NCBI GenBank assembly: GCA_032160945.1 | Contig: JAVHTL010000027.1 | DNA from: Fervidibacter sp032160945 | GTDB lineage: Bacteria; Armatimonadota; Fervidibacteria; Fervidibacterales; Fervidibacteraceae | Reading direction: 5' to 3' (one strand) | Length of the DNA: 25,368 nucleotides | Shown: positions 16,959 to 24,630 of the stretch, one piece after another | How positions within the stretch are numbered: the first letter of the stretch is position 1 | How the letters are laid out: each line of letters begins with the position of its first letter | Translations under genes and position numbers: made by a program | The notes under the pieces: generated by a model | Database searches by the model: none | What the model saw: only the letters and a program-made list of their open reading frames with translations | Told to the model about the DNA's origin: nothing

Positions 16959-17675
16959 ATGGGTTGGCTCAAGAGACTTTGGCAGTTGTTCTACGACAAC
17001 TTTATTTCGCATGTTTTGGTCGTGCCTGAAAGAGACCCAGCAGCAAGGACTGGGTTCTTTGGTTGGCTTGAAATCCTTTTGTGTTACCCAGGCGTCCATG
17101 CCATTTGGCTACATCGCATCACTCATTTCCTTTGGAAACTCAGAGTTCCTGTCATACCGCGCTTGGTTTCTCACATCAACAGGTTTCTGACAGGCATTGA
17201 AATTCACCCTGGCGCAAAAATTGGCAAGGGTGTTTTCATTGATCACGGAGCCAGCGTAGTCATAGGTGAGACGGCAGAGGTAGGCGACAATGTAACCATG
17301 TATCAAGGTGTCACGCTGGGAGGGACAGGAAAAGAACGAGGAAAGCGCCATCCCACAATTGGCAACAATGTAGTCATTGGCGCTGGTGCTATCATCTTGG
17401 GCAACATCACTATCGGAGAAAATTCCCGAATTGGTGCTGGCTCAGTGGTTGTAAAACCAGTTCCGCCGAATGCAACGGCTGTTGGTATCCCAGCAAAAAT
17501 TGTCAGCATAAACGGCATCCGCGTTGAACCTTTAGAGCACCACAGAATTCCCGACCCTCAACTTGAAATGTTCAAGCAGTTCAAGGAGCAGTTGGATGAG
17601 TTGAGAAGCCGAATTGAGTTGTTGGAGCATAATTTGGCTGTCCAATATGCGAGAGACCCAAACAGAAAACAGTAA
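16959..17675 (+). CDS. cysE: Serine O-acetyltransferase
   Basis: CysE converts L-serine and acetyl-CoA to O-acetylserine, the first step of cysteine synthesis. The 238-residue protein has a helical N-terminal part (PGVHAIWLHRITHFLW) and a left-handed beta-helix of hexapeptide repeats from about residue 79 (GIEIHPGAKIGKGVFIDHGA). The catalytic pair Asp95-His96 is in FIDHGASVVIGE, and TLGGTGKERGKRHP is the acetyl-CoA loop. A C-terminal coiled coil (FKQFKEQLDELRSRIELLEH) extends beyond many short homologues. I start at ATG 16959, directly after AAGGAGG. The frame is open 87 bases further upstream, but that part lacks similarity. Confidence 0.95.
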   Translation: MGWLKRLWQLFYDNFISHVLVVPERDPAARTGFFGWLEILLCYPGVHAIWLHRITHFLWKLRVPVIPRLVSHINRFLTGIEIHPGAKIGKGVFIDHGASVVIGETAEVGDNVTMYQGVTLGGTGKERGKRHPTIGNNVVIGAGAIILGNITIGENSRIGAGSVVVKPVPPNATAVGIPAKIVSINGIRVEPLEHHRIPDPQLEMFKQFKEQLDELRSRIELLEHNLAVQYARDPNRKQ

Positions 17676-17708
17676 TCGGGCATCCTGAGAAATCCTTTGC
17701 ACCGAAAC

Positions 17709-18512
17709 TTAGCCTTTAATGTTCAACCAAGCCATTGGGTTTGCTGGTCCGTGACCTTTGCCGAGCGAAAGTGCTCCCCTGATGGCAGCGGTGATGAATT
17801 CTTTTGCCTGCTTCACCGCTGATTTGATGTCAAGTCCAGATGCCAAGCCTGCAGCAATTGCTGAAGCAAAGATGCAACCAGTGCCGTGAGTGTTTTTGGT
17901 TTCGTATCGGGGCGATTTGAATTCTGTGAACTCGTTTCCGTCGTAGAGGATGTCAATGGATTCAGGCATGCCTTCAAGGTGACCACCTTTGACAATGACA
18001 AATTTCACACCAAACTCATGCAACCTTTTCGCCGCTTCCTTCATCTCGCCAAGGGAAGGAATTTCCATGCCAGTCAGCGCTTTGGCTTCGTGCAGGTTTG
18101 GCGTTATGACTGTTGCGAGGGGAAAAAGTTTGGTTTTGAGGGCATCAACTGCTTCGGGTCTCAAAAGAGGTGCACCGCTCTTAGCAATCATCACTGGGTC
18201 AACAACCAAAGGCTGAAGGTTGTGTTTGCAAACTTGCTCAGAGACGGCTTCAATGATTTCGGCGTTCGCCAACATCCCCGTCTTGACAGCATCGCAACCA
18301 ATGTCAGTGACGCAAACTTCAATCTGTTGAGCGACGAATTCCGGTGGCATTTCAATGACACCGTAAACGCCTGTCGTATTTTGAGCGGTCAACGCCGTTA
18401 TCGCCGTCATCCCGAACGCTCCCAGAGCCGAAACCGTTTTTAGGTCGGCTTGAATTCCAGCACCGCCACCTGAATCAGAGCCTGCAATGATGAGCACTCT
18501 CGGTATCGCCAT
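17709..18512 (-). CDS. thiD: Hydroxymethylpyrimidine (phosphate) kinase
   Basis: ThiD phosphorylates HMP and HMP-P in thiamine pyrophosphate synthesis. The 267-residue ribokinase-fold protein shows the substrate-binding N-terminus IAGSDSGGGAGIQADLKT, the DPVMIAKSG strand, TPNLHEAKALTG, VIVKGGH and the anion-hole motif NTHGTGCIFASA. The start ATG at 18512 follows GGAGGCG; a TTG one codon upstream is also possible. It begins 17 bases after the proB stop, so the two are likely co-transcribed, an unusual pairing of thiamine and proline genes. It is convergent with cysE, with 33 bases between them. Confidence 0.95.
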   Translation of the reverse strand: MAIPRVLIIAGSDSGGGAGIQADLKTVSALGAFGMTAITALTAQNTTGVYGVIEMPPEFVAQQIEVCVTDIGCDAVKTGMLANAEIIEAVSEQVCKHNLQPLVVDPVMIAKSGAPLLRPEAVDALKTKLFPLATVITPNLHEAKALTGMEIPSLGEMKEAAKRLHEFGVKFVIVKGGHLEGMPESIDILYDGNEFTEFKSPRYETKNTHGTGCIFASAIAAGLASGLDIKSAVKQAKEFITAAIRGALSLGKGHGPANPMAWLNIKG

Positions 18513-18529
18513 CAAATTTCGCCTCCATT

Positions 18530-19627
18530 TTAACCTGAGTTTTCGGACAGGATGACCAAATTGTCGTGATGGACGACTTCGGATTTCCTCCCCATGCCAA
18601 GAATTTTTGCAACTTTGTCCGAGTGCAATCCAGCAACTTTTTTGATTTCATCGGCTGAGTAATTAGTGATGCCTTTTGCGAACAAACTTCCTGCCCCGTC
18701 AACTAAAGCCACGACATCCCCGCTTTCAAATTCCCCAGCGACGCCTAAAACGCCCGCAGGCAACAGGCTTTTCCCATCAGCAACACTCTGCTTTGCGCCT
18801 TCGTTAACAACAATTTGCCCCTTCACTCTCGGCACAAATGCCAACCACCTCTTCCGTGCTGGCAGTTGCCTTTTCGGGATGAACTTTGTGCCGATTTGCT
18901 CGCCGTTGACAATTCTCGGCACAACATCTTGAGTTCGCCCGTTAGTCAAGACCGTTAAAATCCCACAGTTCATCAGCACTTCCGCAGCCTGAAGTTTTGA
19001 GACCATCCCACCTGTCCCGAATTTGCCAGATTTGCCAGCACTCTGCCATATGGTTTCGTTGATTTCGCGAATTTCATGAACCAAGTAAGGTTTGCCCTTT
19101 GGTGGCTTGATGAAAAAACCTTCAACATCGCTGAGCAAAATGACCATATCGGCATCGGTGACAAGGGCTGTCAACGCTGCAAGCATGTCATTATCGCCGA
19201 ACTGGATTTCCTCGGTTGAAACTGTGTCGTTTTCGTTGACGATGGGTATGACCGACCAACGGAGCAACTGCTGAAAAGTCTGCCTTGCGTTCCTGAACCT
19301 TCCCCTATCTTCAACATCGTTTCGTGTCAGAAGCACCTGTCCCACATGATAACCGTATTTGGCGAAAAGTTCTCGGTAAGTGTGCATGAGGAGGCTTTGC
19401 CCGACGGCTGCTGCTGCTTGCTTCTCAGCAAGGCTTAGCATCGGTTTTAAGTTGAGGGCTGTTATTCCTGACCTTATTGCACCTGAAGTCACAAGGACGA
19501 CTTTGTGCCCTTCACTTGCAACCTGACACAATTGCCTGACCAAATCAGTCATGTAATCAATGTCAAGGTTCTCTTTACTGCCAGTTAGCGTTGAGGTTCC
19601 GACTTTGACGACAATTGTTTTGCCCAT
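18530..19627 (-). CDS. proB: Glutamate 5-kinase with PUA domain
   Basis: ProB makes gamma-glutamyl phosphate, the first step of proline synthesis. The amino-acid-kinase domain shows VVKVGTSTLT, VLVTSGAIRSG, IPIVNENDTVSTEEI with FGDNDMLAA, and SGKFGTGGMVSKLQAA. A C-terminal PUA domain (about residues 265-355) begins after KRWLAF and includes ADGKSLLPAGVLGVAG. Length (365) fits the two-domain form. The Met start follows GCGAGGTGAAA by about 10 bases. No proA is adjacent; thiD follows closely. A 31-bp repeated motif lies 60 bases upstream. Confidence 0.96.
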   Translation of the reverse strand: MGKTIVVKVGTSTLTGSKENLDIDYMTDLVRQLCQVASEGHKVVLVTSGAIRSGITALNLKPMLSLAEKQAAAAVGQSLLMHTYRELFAKYGYHVGQVLLTRNDVEDRGRFRNARQTFQQLLRWSVIPIVNENDTVSTEEIQFGDNDMLAALTALVTDADMVILLSDVEGFFIKPPKGKPYLVHEIREINETIWQSAGKSGKFGTGGMVSKLQAAEVLMNCGILTVLTNGRTQDVVPRIVNGEQIGTKFIPKRQLPARKRWLAFVPRVKGQIVVNEGAKQSVADGKSLLPAGVLGVAGEFESGDVVALVDGAGSLFAKGITNYSADEIKKVAGLHSDKVAKILGMGRKSEVVHHDNLVILSENSG

Positions 19628-19686
19628 TCTGCGAAACTTTCACCTCGCAAAGTTCTTTGAGCGTTCGGTTTTGAGCGTTGTGCCTT

Positions 19687-19717
19687 TGAGCGTGCAAGCG
19701 AGCAGGCGTGTAAGCAT
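19687..19717. repeat. 31-bp GAGCGTGCAAG motif upstream of proB
   Basis: TGAGCGTGCAAG, then AGGCGTG and AAGC, match the motif at 15651-15681 at 26 of 31 positions and in the same orientation. Both copies lie just upstream of minus-strand genes. No coding function fits it here. Confidence 0.65.
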
Positions 19718-19773
19718 GTATTCGCTACCGCAAGCGTCACTCCTTACTTCTGACCACTCATCCTCTCGCCTAC

Positions 19774-20340
19774 CTATCCTTTTTCGGCGAGCCAATCGGC
19801 GAGGCTGAAAGTTCGTTTTGACGATTTTGTCCTTTGCGGTTTTAACGGTGGAACGAAAGGTCGCAAATCAAGGGCTGAAATGGGTTGTAAGTTGGGTTGC
19901 GAAAAGTCCCATGACGGTAGTGCTGAAACGGTCACTTCAAGGCGAGGGTTTTGCGGGTCAACTCGCTTGACAAGTTCCACAGCGACAACATTCCTGTCAT
20001 CAACACCGAGAGCCTCACAGACCAAGTCCTGAACGATTTTCAAACCGTTGTCCAAATCGCGCCGCTGAGCCGTCTTGAAAAAGAAATCCAAGCGCAACTG
20101 CAAAAAGATTTCGTGCTGGGTGCAAGGTGCTGGGTGCGGAGTTTCAATGTCAGCGAAAAGGGATAGCAAAGCATCAAGTGACTTAGTTTGTAACTTGCCC
20201 GACGCTTTAAGTCGCCTGAAGGCTTTCTGCAAGTGGGTTTTGTAATGCCTTGCTTCGTTGCTCAAAACCCATCGCCCATCTCGCTCAGTGTATTGATGGT
20301 TGATGCTTGGTGGCAAAGGCAAAATAAACCGCCATTGCAT
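19774..20340 (-). CDS. RusA-family Holliday-junction endonuclease
   Basis: This 188-residue RusA-fold protein is predicted to cut Holliday junctions as a dimer. The N-terminus LPLPPSINHQYTERDGRWVL and the acidic core RRDLDNGLKIVQDLVCEALG with VDDRNVVAVELVKR are diagnostic and supply the metal-binding Asp residues. A segment ETPHPAPCTQHEI between these parts is encoded by two perfect 11-bp repeats (20113-20137) and looks inserted. The C-terminal tail (about 45 residues, proline- and basic-rich) exceeds the usual ~120-residue RusA. The start follows GGTGAGTGAGAG. RusA genes are often phage-derived, but no other phage gene is nearby. Confidence 0.85.
   Translation of the reverse strand: MQWRFILPLPPSINHQYTERDGRWVLSNEARHYKTHLQKAFRRLKASGKLQTKSLDALLSLFADIETPHPAPCTQHEIFLQLRLDFFFKTAQRRDLDNGLKIVQDLVCEALGVDDRNVVAVELVKRVDPQNPRLEVTVSALPSWDFSQPNLQPISALDLRPFVPPLKPQRTKSSKRTFSLADWLAEKG
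20113..20137. repeat. Two perfect 11-bp repeats inside the RusA-type gene
   Basis: GTGCTGGGTGC occurs at 20113-20123 and 20127-20137, separated by AAG. It encodes the HPAP...TQH segment on the minus strand. The tract falls between conserved RusA parts and keeps the reading frame, like the GGGACG tracts in topA and the large secreted gene. Confidence 0.7.
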
Positions 20341-20453
20341 CTCTCACTCACCTTCAAAAAGTTTAGGGCAAAACTTCCGATACAGGCAAACCCTTCGCTT
20401 TGCTTTACACTTTTTATGGCTTTGTCAGAAGACTGACGGGAGTGAACGAACCG

Positions 20454-21308
20454 ATGTTTGGACGGATTCGCACATATTTGTTTTTCGTTCGGTTTGAGCA
20501 CGCTGTTTTCGCTCTGCCTTTCGCTTTGACATCTGCTTGGGTTTGTGCTGGGGGAGTTCCACCTTTAAAGGCGCTGTTTTGGATTATTGTCGCTGTCATT
20601 GCTGCTCGTTCCGCTGCAATGGGTTTTAACCGCATCGTTGACTTGGAGTTTGACAGGCTTAACCCGCGAACGAAAAACCGAGAATTGCCAACGGGCAAAT
20701 TGACGCTGAAGCAAGCATGGGTTTTCGTGGTCGTCTCCGCCGCAACTTTTATCTTCGCTGCCTATCAACTCAACTGGCTTGCATTTTGGCTCTCTTTCCC
20801 TACCATCGCTTGGCTTTTTGGCTACTCATACACGAAGCGGTTCACCGATTGGTCGCACTTGTGGCTTGGTTCGGCTTTAGGCATTGCTCCAGTTGGTGCT
20901 TGGGTTGCATTGAAGGGCACAATTGAGTTGCCATCAATTTTGCTCATGGTTGCTGTCACCTGCTGGGTTGCTGGCTTTGACATCATCTATGCGACCCTTG
21001 ACGAAGATTTTGACCGACGAATTGGGCTTCATTCTTTGGTGGTGCGATACGGTCCGAAAAAGGCGCTTTGGGTTTCGCGGTTGCTTCATTGTCTTTTCTT
21101 GTTGGCTTTGGCTGCGTTCGGTTTGGCGTCAAAATTAGGCATTGCTTTTTGGTTGGCGTGGTTGTTTATTGTCGGCTTCATTGCTTACGAGCACTCAATT
21201 GCCGAACCGGGAAACCCACAAAAAGTCAACATCGCGTTTTTCACTGTCAACGGCATTGTCAGCATTTTACTTTTTGTCGCTACCGCTTTAGACCTCACGC
21301 TCTTCTGA
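20454..21308 (+). CDS. ubiA: UbiA-family prenyltransferase
   Basis: This 284-residue polytopic membrane enzyme transfers a prenyl chain to an aromatic acceptor, as in quinone synthesis. The first Asp-rich motif is NRIVDLEFDRLNPRTKNREL (N-x3-D-x3-D) near residue 62. The second is YATLDEDFDRRIGLHSL. About eight or nine hydrophobic helices are visible. The motif spacing and HAVFALPFAL N-terminus match 4-hydroxybenzoate polyprenyltransferases and the related MqnP used in futalosine-route menaquinone synthesis; which acceptor is used cannot be told here. I start at ATG 20454 after GGGAGTGA rather than 54 bases upstream. Confidence 0.9.
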   Translation: MFGRIRTYLFFVRFEHAVFALPFALTSAWVCAGGVPPLKALFWIIVAVIAARSAAMGFNRIVDLEFDRLNPRTKNRELPTGKLTLKQAWVFVVVSAATFIFAAYQLNWLAFWLSFPTIAWLFGYSYTKRFTDWSHLWLGSALGIAPVGAWVALKGTIELPSILLMVAVTCWVAGFDIIYATLDEDFDRRIGLHSLVVRYGPKKALWVSRLLHCLFLLALAAFGLASKLGIAFWLAWLFIVGFIAYEHSIAEPGNPQKVNIAFFTVNGIVSILLFVATALDLTLF

Positions 21309-21384
21309 AAACCACTTTGGCTTTCAGTTGGGTTAAAATTTCGTTGGCGAAAAACTGAGACTTTAGAGCAAGGAGTGGTTTGCT

Positions 21385-22194
21385 ATGAAGAAGGCGATTT
21401 GCCTTGGTTGTGTCGTGCCAGGCTGGGAACTGGAGAAGCGGATTGAACTTATCAGAGAAGCAGGTTACGACGGCTTTGAATCCCACCATCCAAGCAGCGA
21501 GGATGAGGCAAAACAAATTAAGGCGCTGGCAGAAAAGTATGGGTTAATCCCTCACAGCGTTATGGGCGGAACCCACTGGAAGTTTCCCTTGTCTGCCCCT
21601 GACGATGAAACCCGCAAAAAGGCTATTGAAGGCGTTGAACAAGCATTGAACTTCGCTGCAATCATGGGCGCTGAAGGCGTTCTCGTCGTCCCGGCAGTTG
21701 TCAACGAGGCAACGGACTACAAAACCGCATGGGAATTGTCAATGCAATCGCTGACCCAACTTATTCCCGTTGCGAAGCGACTTGGAGTGCAGATGTGGAT
21801 TGAAAATGTGTGGAACCGCTTCCTGCTTTCGCCCCTTGAGTTCGCCGCCTACATTGACGAATTGAACTCAAAAGCCGACTCCGACGGCGACGGGATTGTC
21901 GGCGCTTATTTTGATGTCGGCAACATCCTTGCTTACGGCTTCCCTCAACATTGGATTCGCCTGCTCGGCAAGCGCATAAAGCGAGTCCATGTCAAGGACT
22001 TCATCGTCAGGGAACATCGTTTCGTCTACCTTCTGCAAGGTGATGTAAACTGGCGAGAAGTGATGTCAGCGCTTCATGAAATCGGTTACGATGGTTGGAT
22101 TACCGCTGAATTGCCACCATACCCACACGCACCTGATCAAATGGTTCGCGACACTGCACAGCATCTGGAGAGAATCATCAAAGGGCAAGTGTGA
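21385..22194 (+). CDS. Sugar phosphate isomerase/epimerase-like TIM-barrel protein
   Basis: This 269-residue protein belongs to the AP-endonuclease-2/xylose-isomerase-like superfamily. Metal ligands expected for hexulose-phosphate 3-epimerases are visible: Glu in MWIENVWNRF, Asp in AYFDVGNI, His in KRVHVKDF and Glu in WITAELPPYP. REAGYDGFESH near the N-terminus is a typical first-strand region. The start ATG follows AAGGAGTGG. It is probably a cytoplasmic sugar epimerase or isomerase, but members are broad in substrate, so none is proposed. It follows ubiA by 76 bases and is possibly co-transcribed; there is no obvious functional link. Confidence 0.85.
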   Translation: MKKAICLGCVVPGWELEKRIELIREAGYDGFESHHPSSEDEAKQIKALAEKYGLIPHSVMGGTHWKFPLSAPDDETRKKAIEGVEQALNFAAIMGAEGVLVVPAVVNEATDYKTAWELSMQSLTQLIPVAKRLGVQMWIENVWNRFLLSPLEFAAYIDELNSKADSDGDGIVGAYFDVGNILAYGFPQHWIRLLGKRIKRVHVKDFIVREHRFVYLLQGDVNWREVMSALHEIGYDGWITAELPPYPHAPDQMVRDTAQHLERIIKGQV

Positions 22195-22492
22195 ACTCAA
22201 GGTTTGTAGTTAGCCACGAAGCGAGAGCGAAGTGGCATAAGGTCCGTTAGGGCGCTAAGTGTGGAGTGCAGTGTTGCGATTTTGCCTTGTATTCCGCACT
22301 TTGCGTTCAATTTCGGCATTTCATTTCACTCCAAACTTCACCGCTTGCCTATCAGCGCTTACAGCAACTTGAAGGTCGGTCAATTTTGTGTCAAAATGAA
22401 GCGACGGTTTTCCCGACAAAAATTGAGCCGATTTGTCCGATACTAACAAAGGCAAAGAAGACGAAGACCAAAAACGATGGAGGTGCGAATTG
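22195..22492. other. Leader/intergenic region before atpD
   Basis: 298 bases without a convincing gene. A GCCAC/GTGGC pair (22214-22235) could form a small hairpin after the isomerase gene. The rest is A/T-richer and presumably contains the atpD promoter; no strong -35/-10 pair stands out. Confidence 0.35.
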
Positions 22493-23950
22493 ATGGCTGA
22501 GACAGTGCCTTTGCTTGAGGTCCATTCAGGTTTGCGACCGCTTACAGACCGAGTTGGTCGGATCGTTCAAATCATGGGTGTTGTCGTTGATGTTCAGTTT
22601 CCTGACGGTAAAGTCCCAGAGGTCATGAACGCTTTGGTCGTTGCCGACGAAAACCGTAATCCACCTTTGGTGCTTGAGGTTCAACAACATCTCGGTGATG
22701 ATATCGTTCGGACGGTGGCGATGGACTTCACTGATGGGTTGAGGAGGGGGACGCTCGTTTACGATACTGGTGGACCAATAAAAGTGCCTGTCGGCGAAAA
22801 AACTTTGGGTAGGCTCTTTGATGTTTGTGGCAACCCAATTGACGAGTTGGGTGAAGTTGACGCAGATGATTACTGGCCAATCCACCGACCCGCTCCTTCT
22901 TTTGAAGAGCAGGGCACCGTCTCAGAACAGTTGGAGACCGGAATTAAGGTTATGGACCTACTCGTTCCGTTCCCGCGCGGCGGCAAAATCGGCTTGTTCG
23001 GCGGCGCAGGTGTTGGCAAAACCGTCCTTCTGATGGAACTCATCCACAATGTCGCAAAGGCTCACGGCGGAATTTCAGTGTTCGGTGGCGTTGGCGAAAG
23101 AACTCGCGAAGGAAACGACCTTTGGCTTGAAATGAAGCATTCCGGCGTCTTGAGCCGGACCATTCTTGTGTTCGGTCAAATGAACGAACCACCGGGCGCA
23201 CGCTTGAGAGTTGGCTTGACAGCATTGACGATGGCTGAATACTGGCGAGATGTCAAGGGGATGGATGTCCTGCTTTTCATTGACAACATCTTTAGGTTCG
23301 CTCAGGCTGGGACCGAAGTTTCGTCCTTGCTCGGTCGGATGCCTTCGGCAGTGGGTTACCAACCGACTTTGGGCACGGAAATGGCTCAATTGCAGGAGCG
23401 AATTACGAGCACGAAGCGAGGCTCAATTACCAGCGTTCAAGCAATTTATGTTCCAGCAGACGACATCACTGACCCTGCACCCGCAACAACTTTCGCTCAC
23501 CTTGACGGGACGATTGTCCTTGAGCGCCGTTTGTTTGAGCGAGCGATTTACCCAGCAGTTGACCCGCTTGCTTCAACTTCCCGCATCCTTGACCCGAGAT
23601 TTGTCGGCGAAGAACATTTCCGCATCGCTCGCGAGGTTCAAAGGATTTTGCAACGATACAACGAACTTCAAGACATCATCGCCATTCTGGGCATGGAAGA
23701 ATTGAGCGATGAAGACAAGTTGACTGTCCACCGGGCACGAAGGTTGCAACTGTTCCTGAGCCAACCTTTCCATGTTGCGGAAGTCTTCACGGGTCGCCCC
23801 GGAGTTTATGTCCCGCTTGAGGAAACCCTTCGCGGGTTTGACGAAATTTTGCAAGGCAAGTGGGACCACCTCCCTGAAAGCGCTTTCCACCTTGTTGGCA
23901 CTATTGACGAGGCTGTTGAGAAAGCCAAGCAAATGGGAGCGAAAGTTTGA
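22493..23950 (+). CDS. atpD: F1-ATPase beta subunit
   Basis: This is the catalytic beta subunit of F-type ATP synthase, cytoplasmic face of the membrane. In 485 residues the Walker A GGAGVGKTVLLMELI, VFGGVGERTREGNDLW, Walker B DVLLFIDNIFRF, the DPAPATTFAHLD segment and the C-terminal helical domain are all present. The N-terminal beta-barrel starts GRIVQIMGVVVDVQF. I start at ATG 22493, preceded by GGAGGTG, rather than 60 bases upstream. The gene stands alone: neither atpA/atpG upstream nor atpC downstream is present. It is followed directly by HicBA modules, so the ATP synthase genes must be split in this genome. Confidence 0.98.
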   Translation: MAETVPLLEVHSGLRPLTDRVGRIVQIMGVVVDVQFPDGKVPEVMNALVVADENRNPPLVLEVQQHLGDDIVRTVAMDFTDGLRRGTLVYDTGGPIKVPVGEKTLGRLFDVCGNPIDELGEVDADDYWPIHRPAPSFEEQGTVSEQLETGIKVMDLLVPFPRGGKIGLFGGAGVGKTVLLMELIHNVAKAHGGISVFGGVGERTREGNDLWLEMKHSGVLSRTILVFGQMNEPPGARLRVGLTALTMAEYWRDVKGMDVLLFIDNIFRFAQAGTEVSSLLGRMPSAVGYQPTLGTEMAQLQERITSTKRGSITSVQAIYVPADDITDPAPATTFAHLDGTIVLERRLFERAIYPAVDPLASTSRILDPRFVGEEHFRIAREVQRILQRYNELQDIIAILGMEELSDEDKLTVHRARRLQLFLSQPFHVAEVFTGRPGVYVPLEETLRGFDEILQGKWDHLPESAFHLVGTIDEAVEKAKQMGAKV

Positions 23951-23954
23951 TGTC

Positions 23955-23987
23955 GCGTTGAGCGTTGCGAGTTGCGCGTTGAGCGTT
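23955..23987. repeat. GCGTTGAGCGTT short direct repeats after atpD
   Basis: GCGTTGAGCGTT occurs at 23955-23966 and again at 23976-23987, linked by GCGAGTTGC. It lies between the atpD stop and the first HicB leader hairpin. It belongs to the same class of short oligomer arrays seen elsewhere in the window, but this one is intergenic. Confidence 0.6.
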
Positions 23988-24000
23988 AATCTTTGGCTAC

Positions 24001-24019
24001 TGGGCGTTAAAAGCGCCCA
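24001..24019 (+). promoter_or_regulatory. Leader hairpin, HicBA module 1
   Basis: TGGGCG and CGCCCA pair around TTAAAAG, ending two bases before the AAGAGGTG ribosome site. Modules 2 and 3 have a hairpin at the same place with a different stem sequence. Confidence 0.55.
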
Positions 24020-24034
24020 AAAGAGGTGACAAAG

Positions 24035-24364
24035 ATGGTCACAGTTGAAGAGGCTCAAACTTTGGAGTTTCGCATCGTCAGGCAAGTCAAAACCCAACCA
24101 CCACTGACTTTCACTGTTGAAATCGCCTATAGTCCAGAGGACAAAGGCTTCTTGGCAGAATGTTTTGAGTTAGATGTGGCGACATGGGGTGACGATTGGG
24201 AAGATGCGATGGACAATTTACTTGATGCGATTTGGGGTGTTTCCGAGGTTCTGGTGCGCGACCATCAAAAAGATAAAACTTTGAATGACCCACGATTGCG
24301 CCATGCTCAGTTTATCGTTTCGTTAGGAAACGAATTTGCGTTGAAGAAAGTTTTGGGGTTGTGA
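24035..24364 (+). CDS. hicB: HicB-like antitoxin, module 1
   Basis: This 109-residue protein begins MVTVEEAQTLEFRIVRQVKT; then comes a HicB-type partial RNase H-like fold (LTFTVEIAYSPEDKGFLAE, CFELDVATWGDDWEDAMDNL). HicB proteins bind and neutralise HicA. The usual C-terminal DNA-binding domain is not obvious; instead there is LNDPRLRHAQFIVSLG. The start is ATG 24035 after GAGGTG; the GTG nine bases earlier lies within that ribosome site. The HicA gene begins three bases after the stop. The N-terminal extension before the HicB fold is identical in all three copies. Confidence 0.75.
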   Translation: MVTVEEAQTLEFRIVRQVKTQPPLTFTVEIAYSPEDKGFLAECFELDVATWGDDWEDAMDNLLDAIWGVSEVLVRDHQKDKTLNDPRLRHAQFIVSLGNEFALKKVLGL

Positions 24365-24367
24365 GGG

Positions 24368-24595
24368 ATGGCAACCTATCGGGAGTTCCGAGAGGTTTTG
24401 CACAAACTTGGCTTCACTATGGAACGATCACGCAAACACGAAATTTGGAAGCGTAAGGAACCTGACGGGCGCGAGAGAACGATTGTTCTTAGCCATCAGC
24501 ATGGTAGGGATGTCCCAACTCCCTTATTTCACAAGTTGCTTAGGCAAACAGGATTGAGCAGAGAGGAATTTGAGCGATTGCGCAAAGACCCATAG
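24368..24595 (+). CDS. hicA: HicA-like toxin, module 1
   Basis: A 75-residue HicA/YcfA-type protein with the small dsRBD-like fold, predicted to cut mRNA. The pattern KLGFTMERSRKHEIWKRK corresponds to the family's G-F-x...GSH-x-x-W, with the catalytic His kept, although the preceding GS is replaced by RK. SHQHGRDVPTPLFHKLLRQT and GLSREEFERL complete the domain. It follows its HicB by three bases and ends at the TAG that begins the next leader hairpin. Order antitoxin-toxin is less usual than hicA-hicB but known. Confidence 0.78.
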   Translation: MATYREFREVLHKLGFTMERSRKHEIWKRKEPDGRERTIVLSHQHGRDVPTPLFHKLLRQTGLSREEFERLRKDP

Positions 24596-24614
24596 GGGCA
24601 CATGGAAAGTGCCC
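24596..24614 (+). promoter_or_regulatory. Leader hairpin, HicBA module 2
   Basis: GGGCAC and GTGCCC form a perfect 6-bp stem around ATGGAAA, directly after the stop of the first HicA and before AAAAGAGGTG. Its stem differs from module 1 in paired positions but keeps the structure. Confidence 0.55.
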
Positions 24615-24630
24615 AAAAGAGGTGACAAAG

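Noticed and set aside
23573..24097. 174-residue minus-strand frame over the end of atpD
   Set aside because: It is antisense to the conserved AtpD C-terminal domain and includes peptides made by the GCGTTGAGCGTT repeat.
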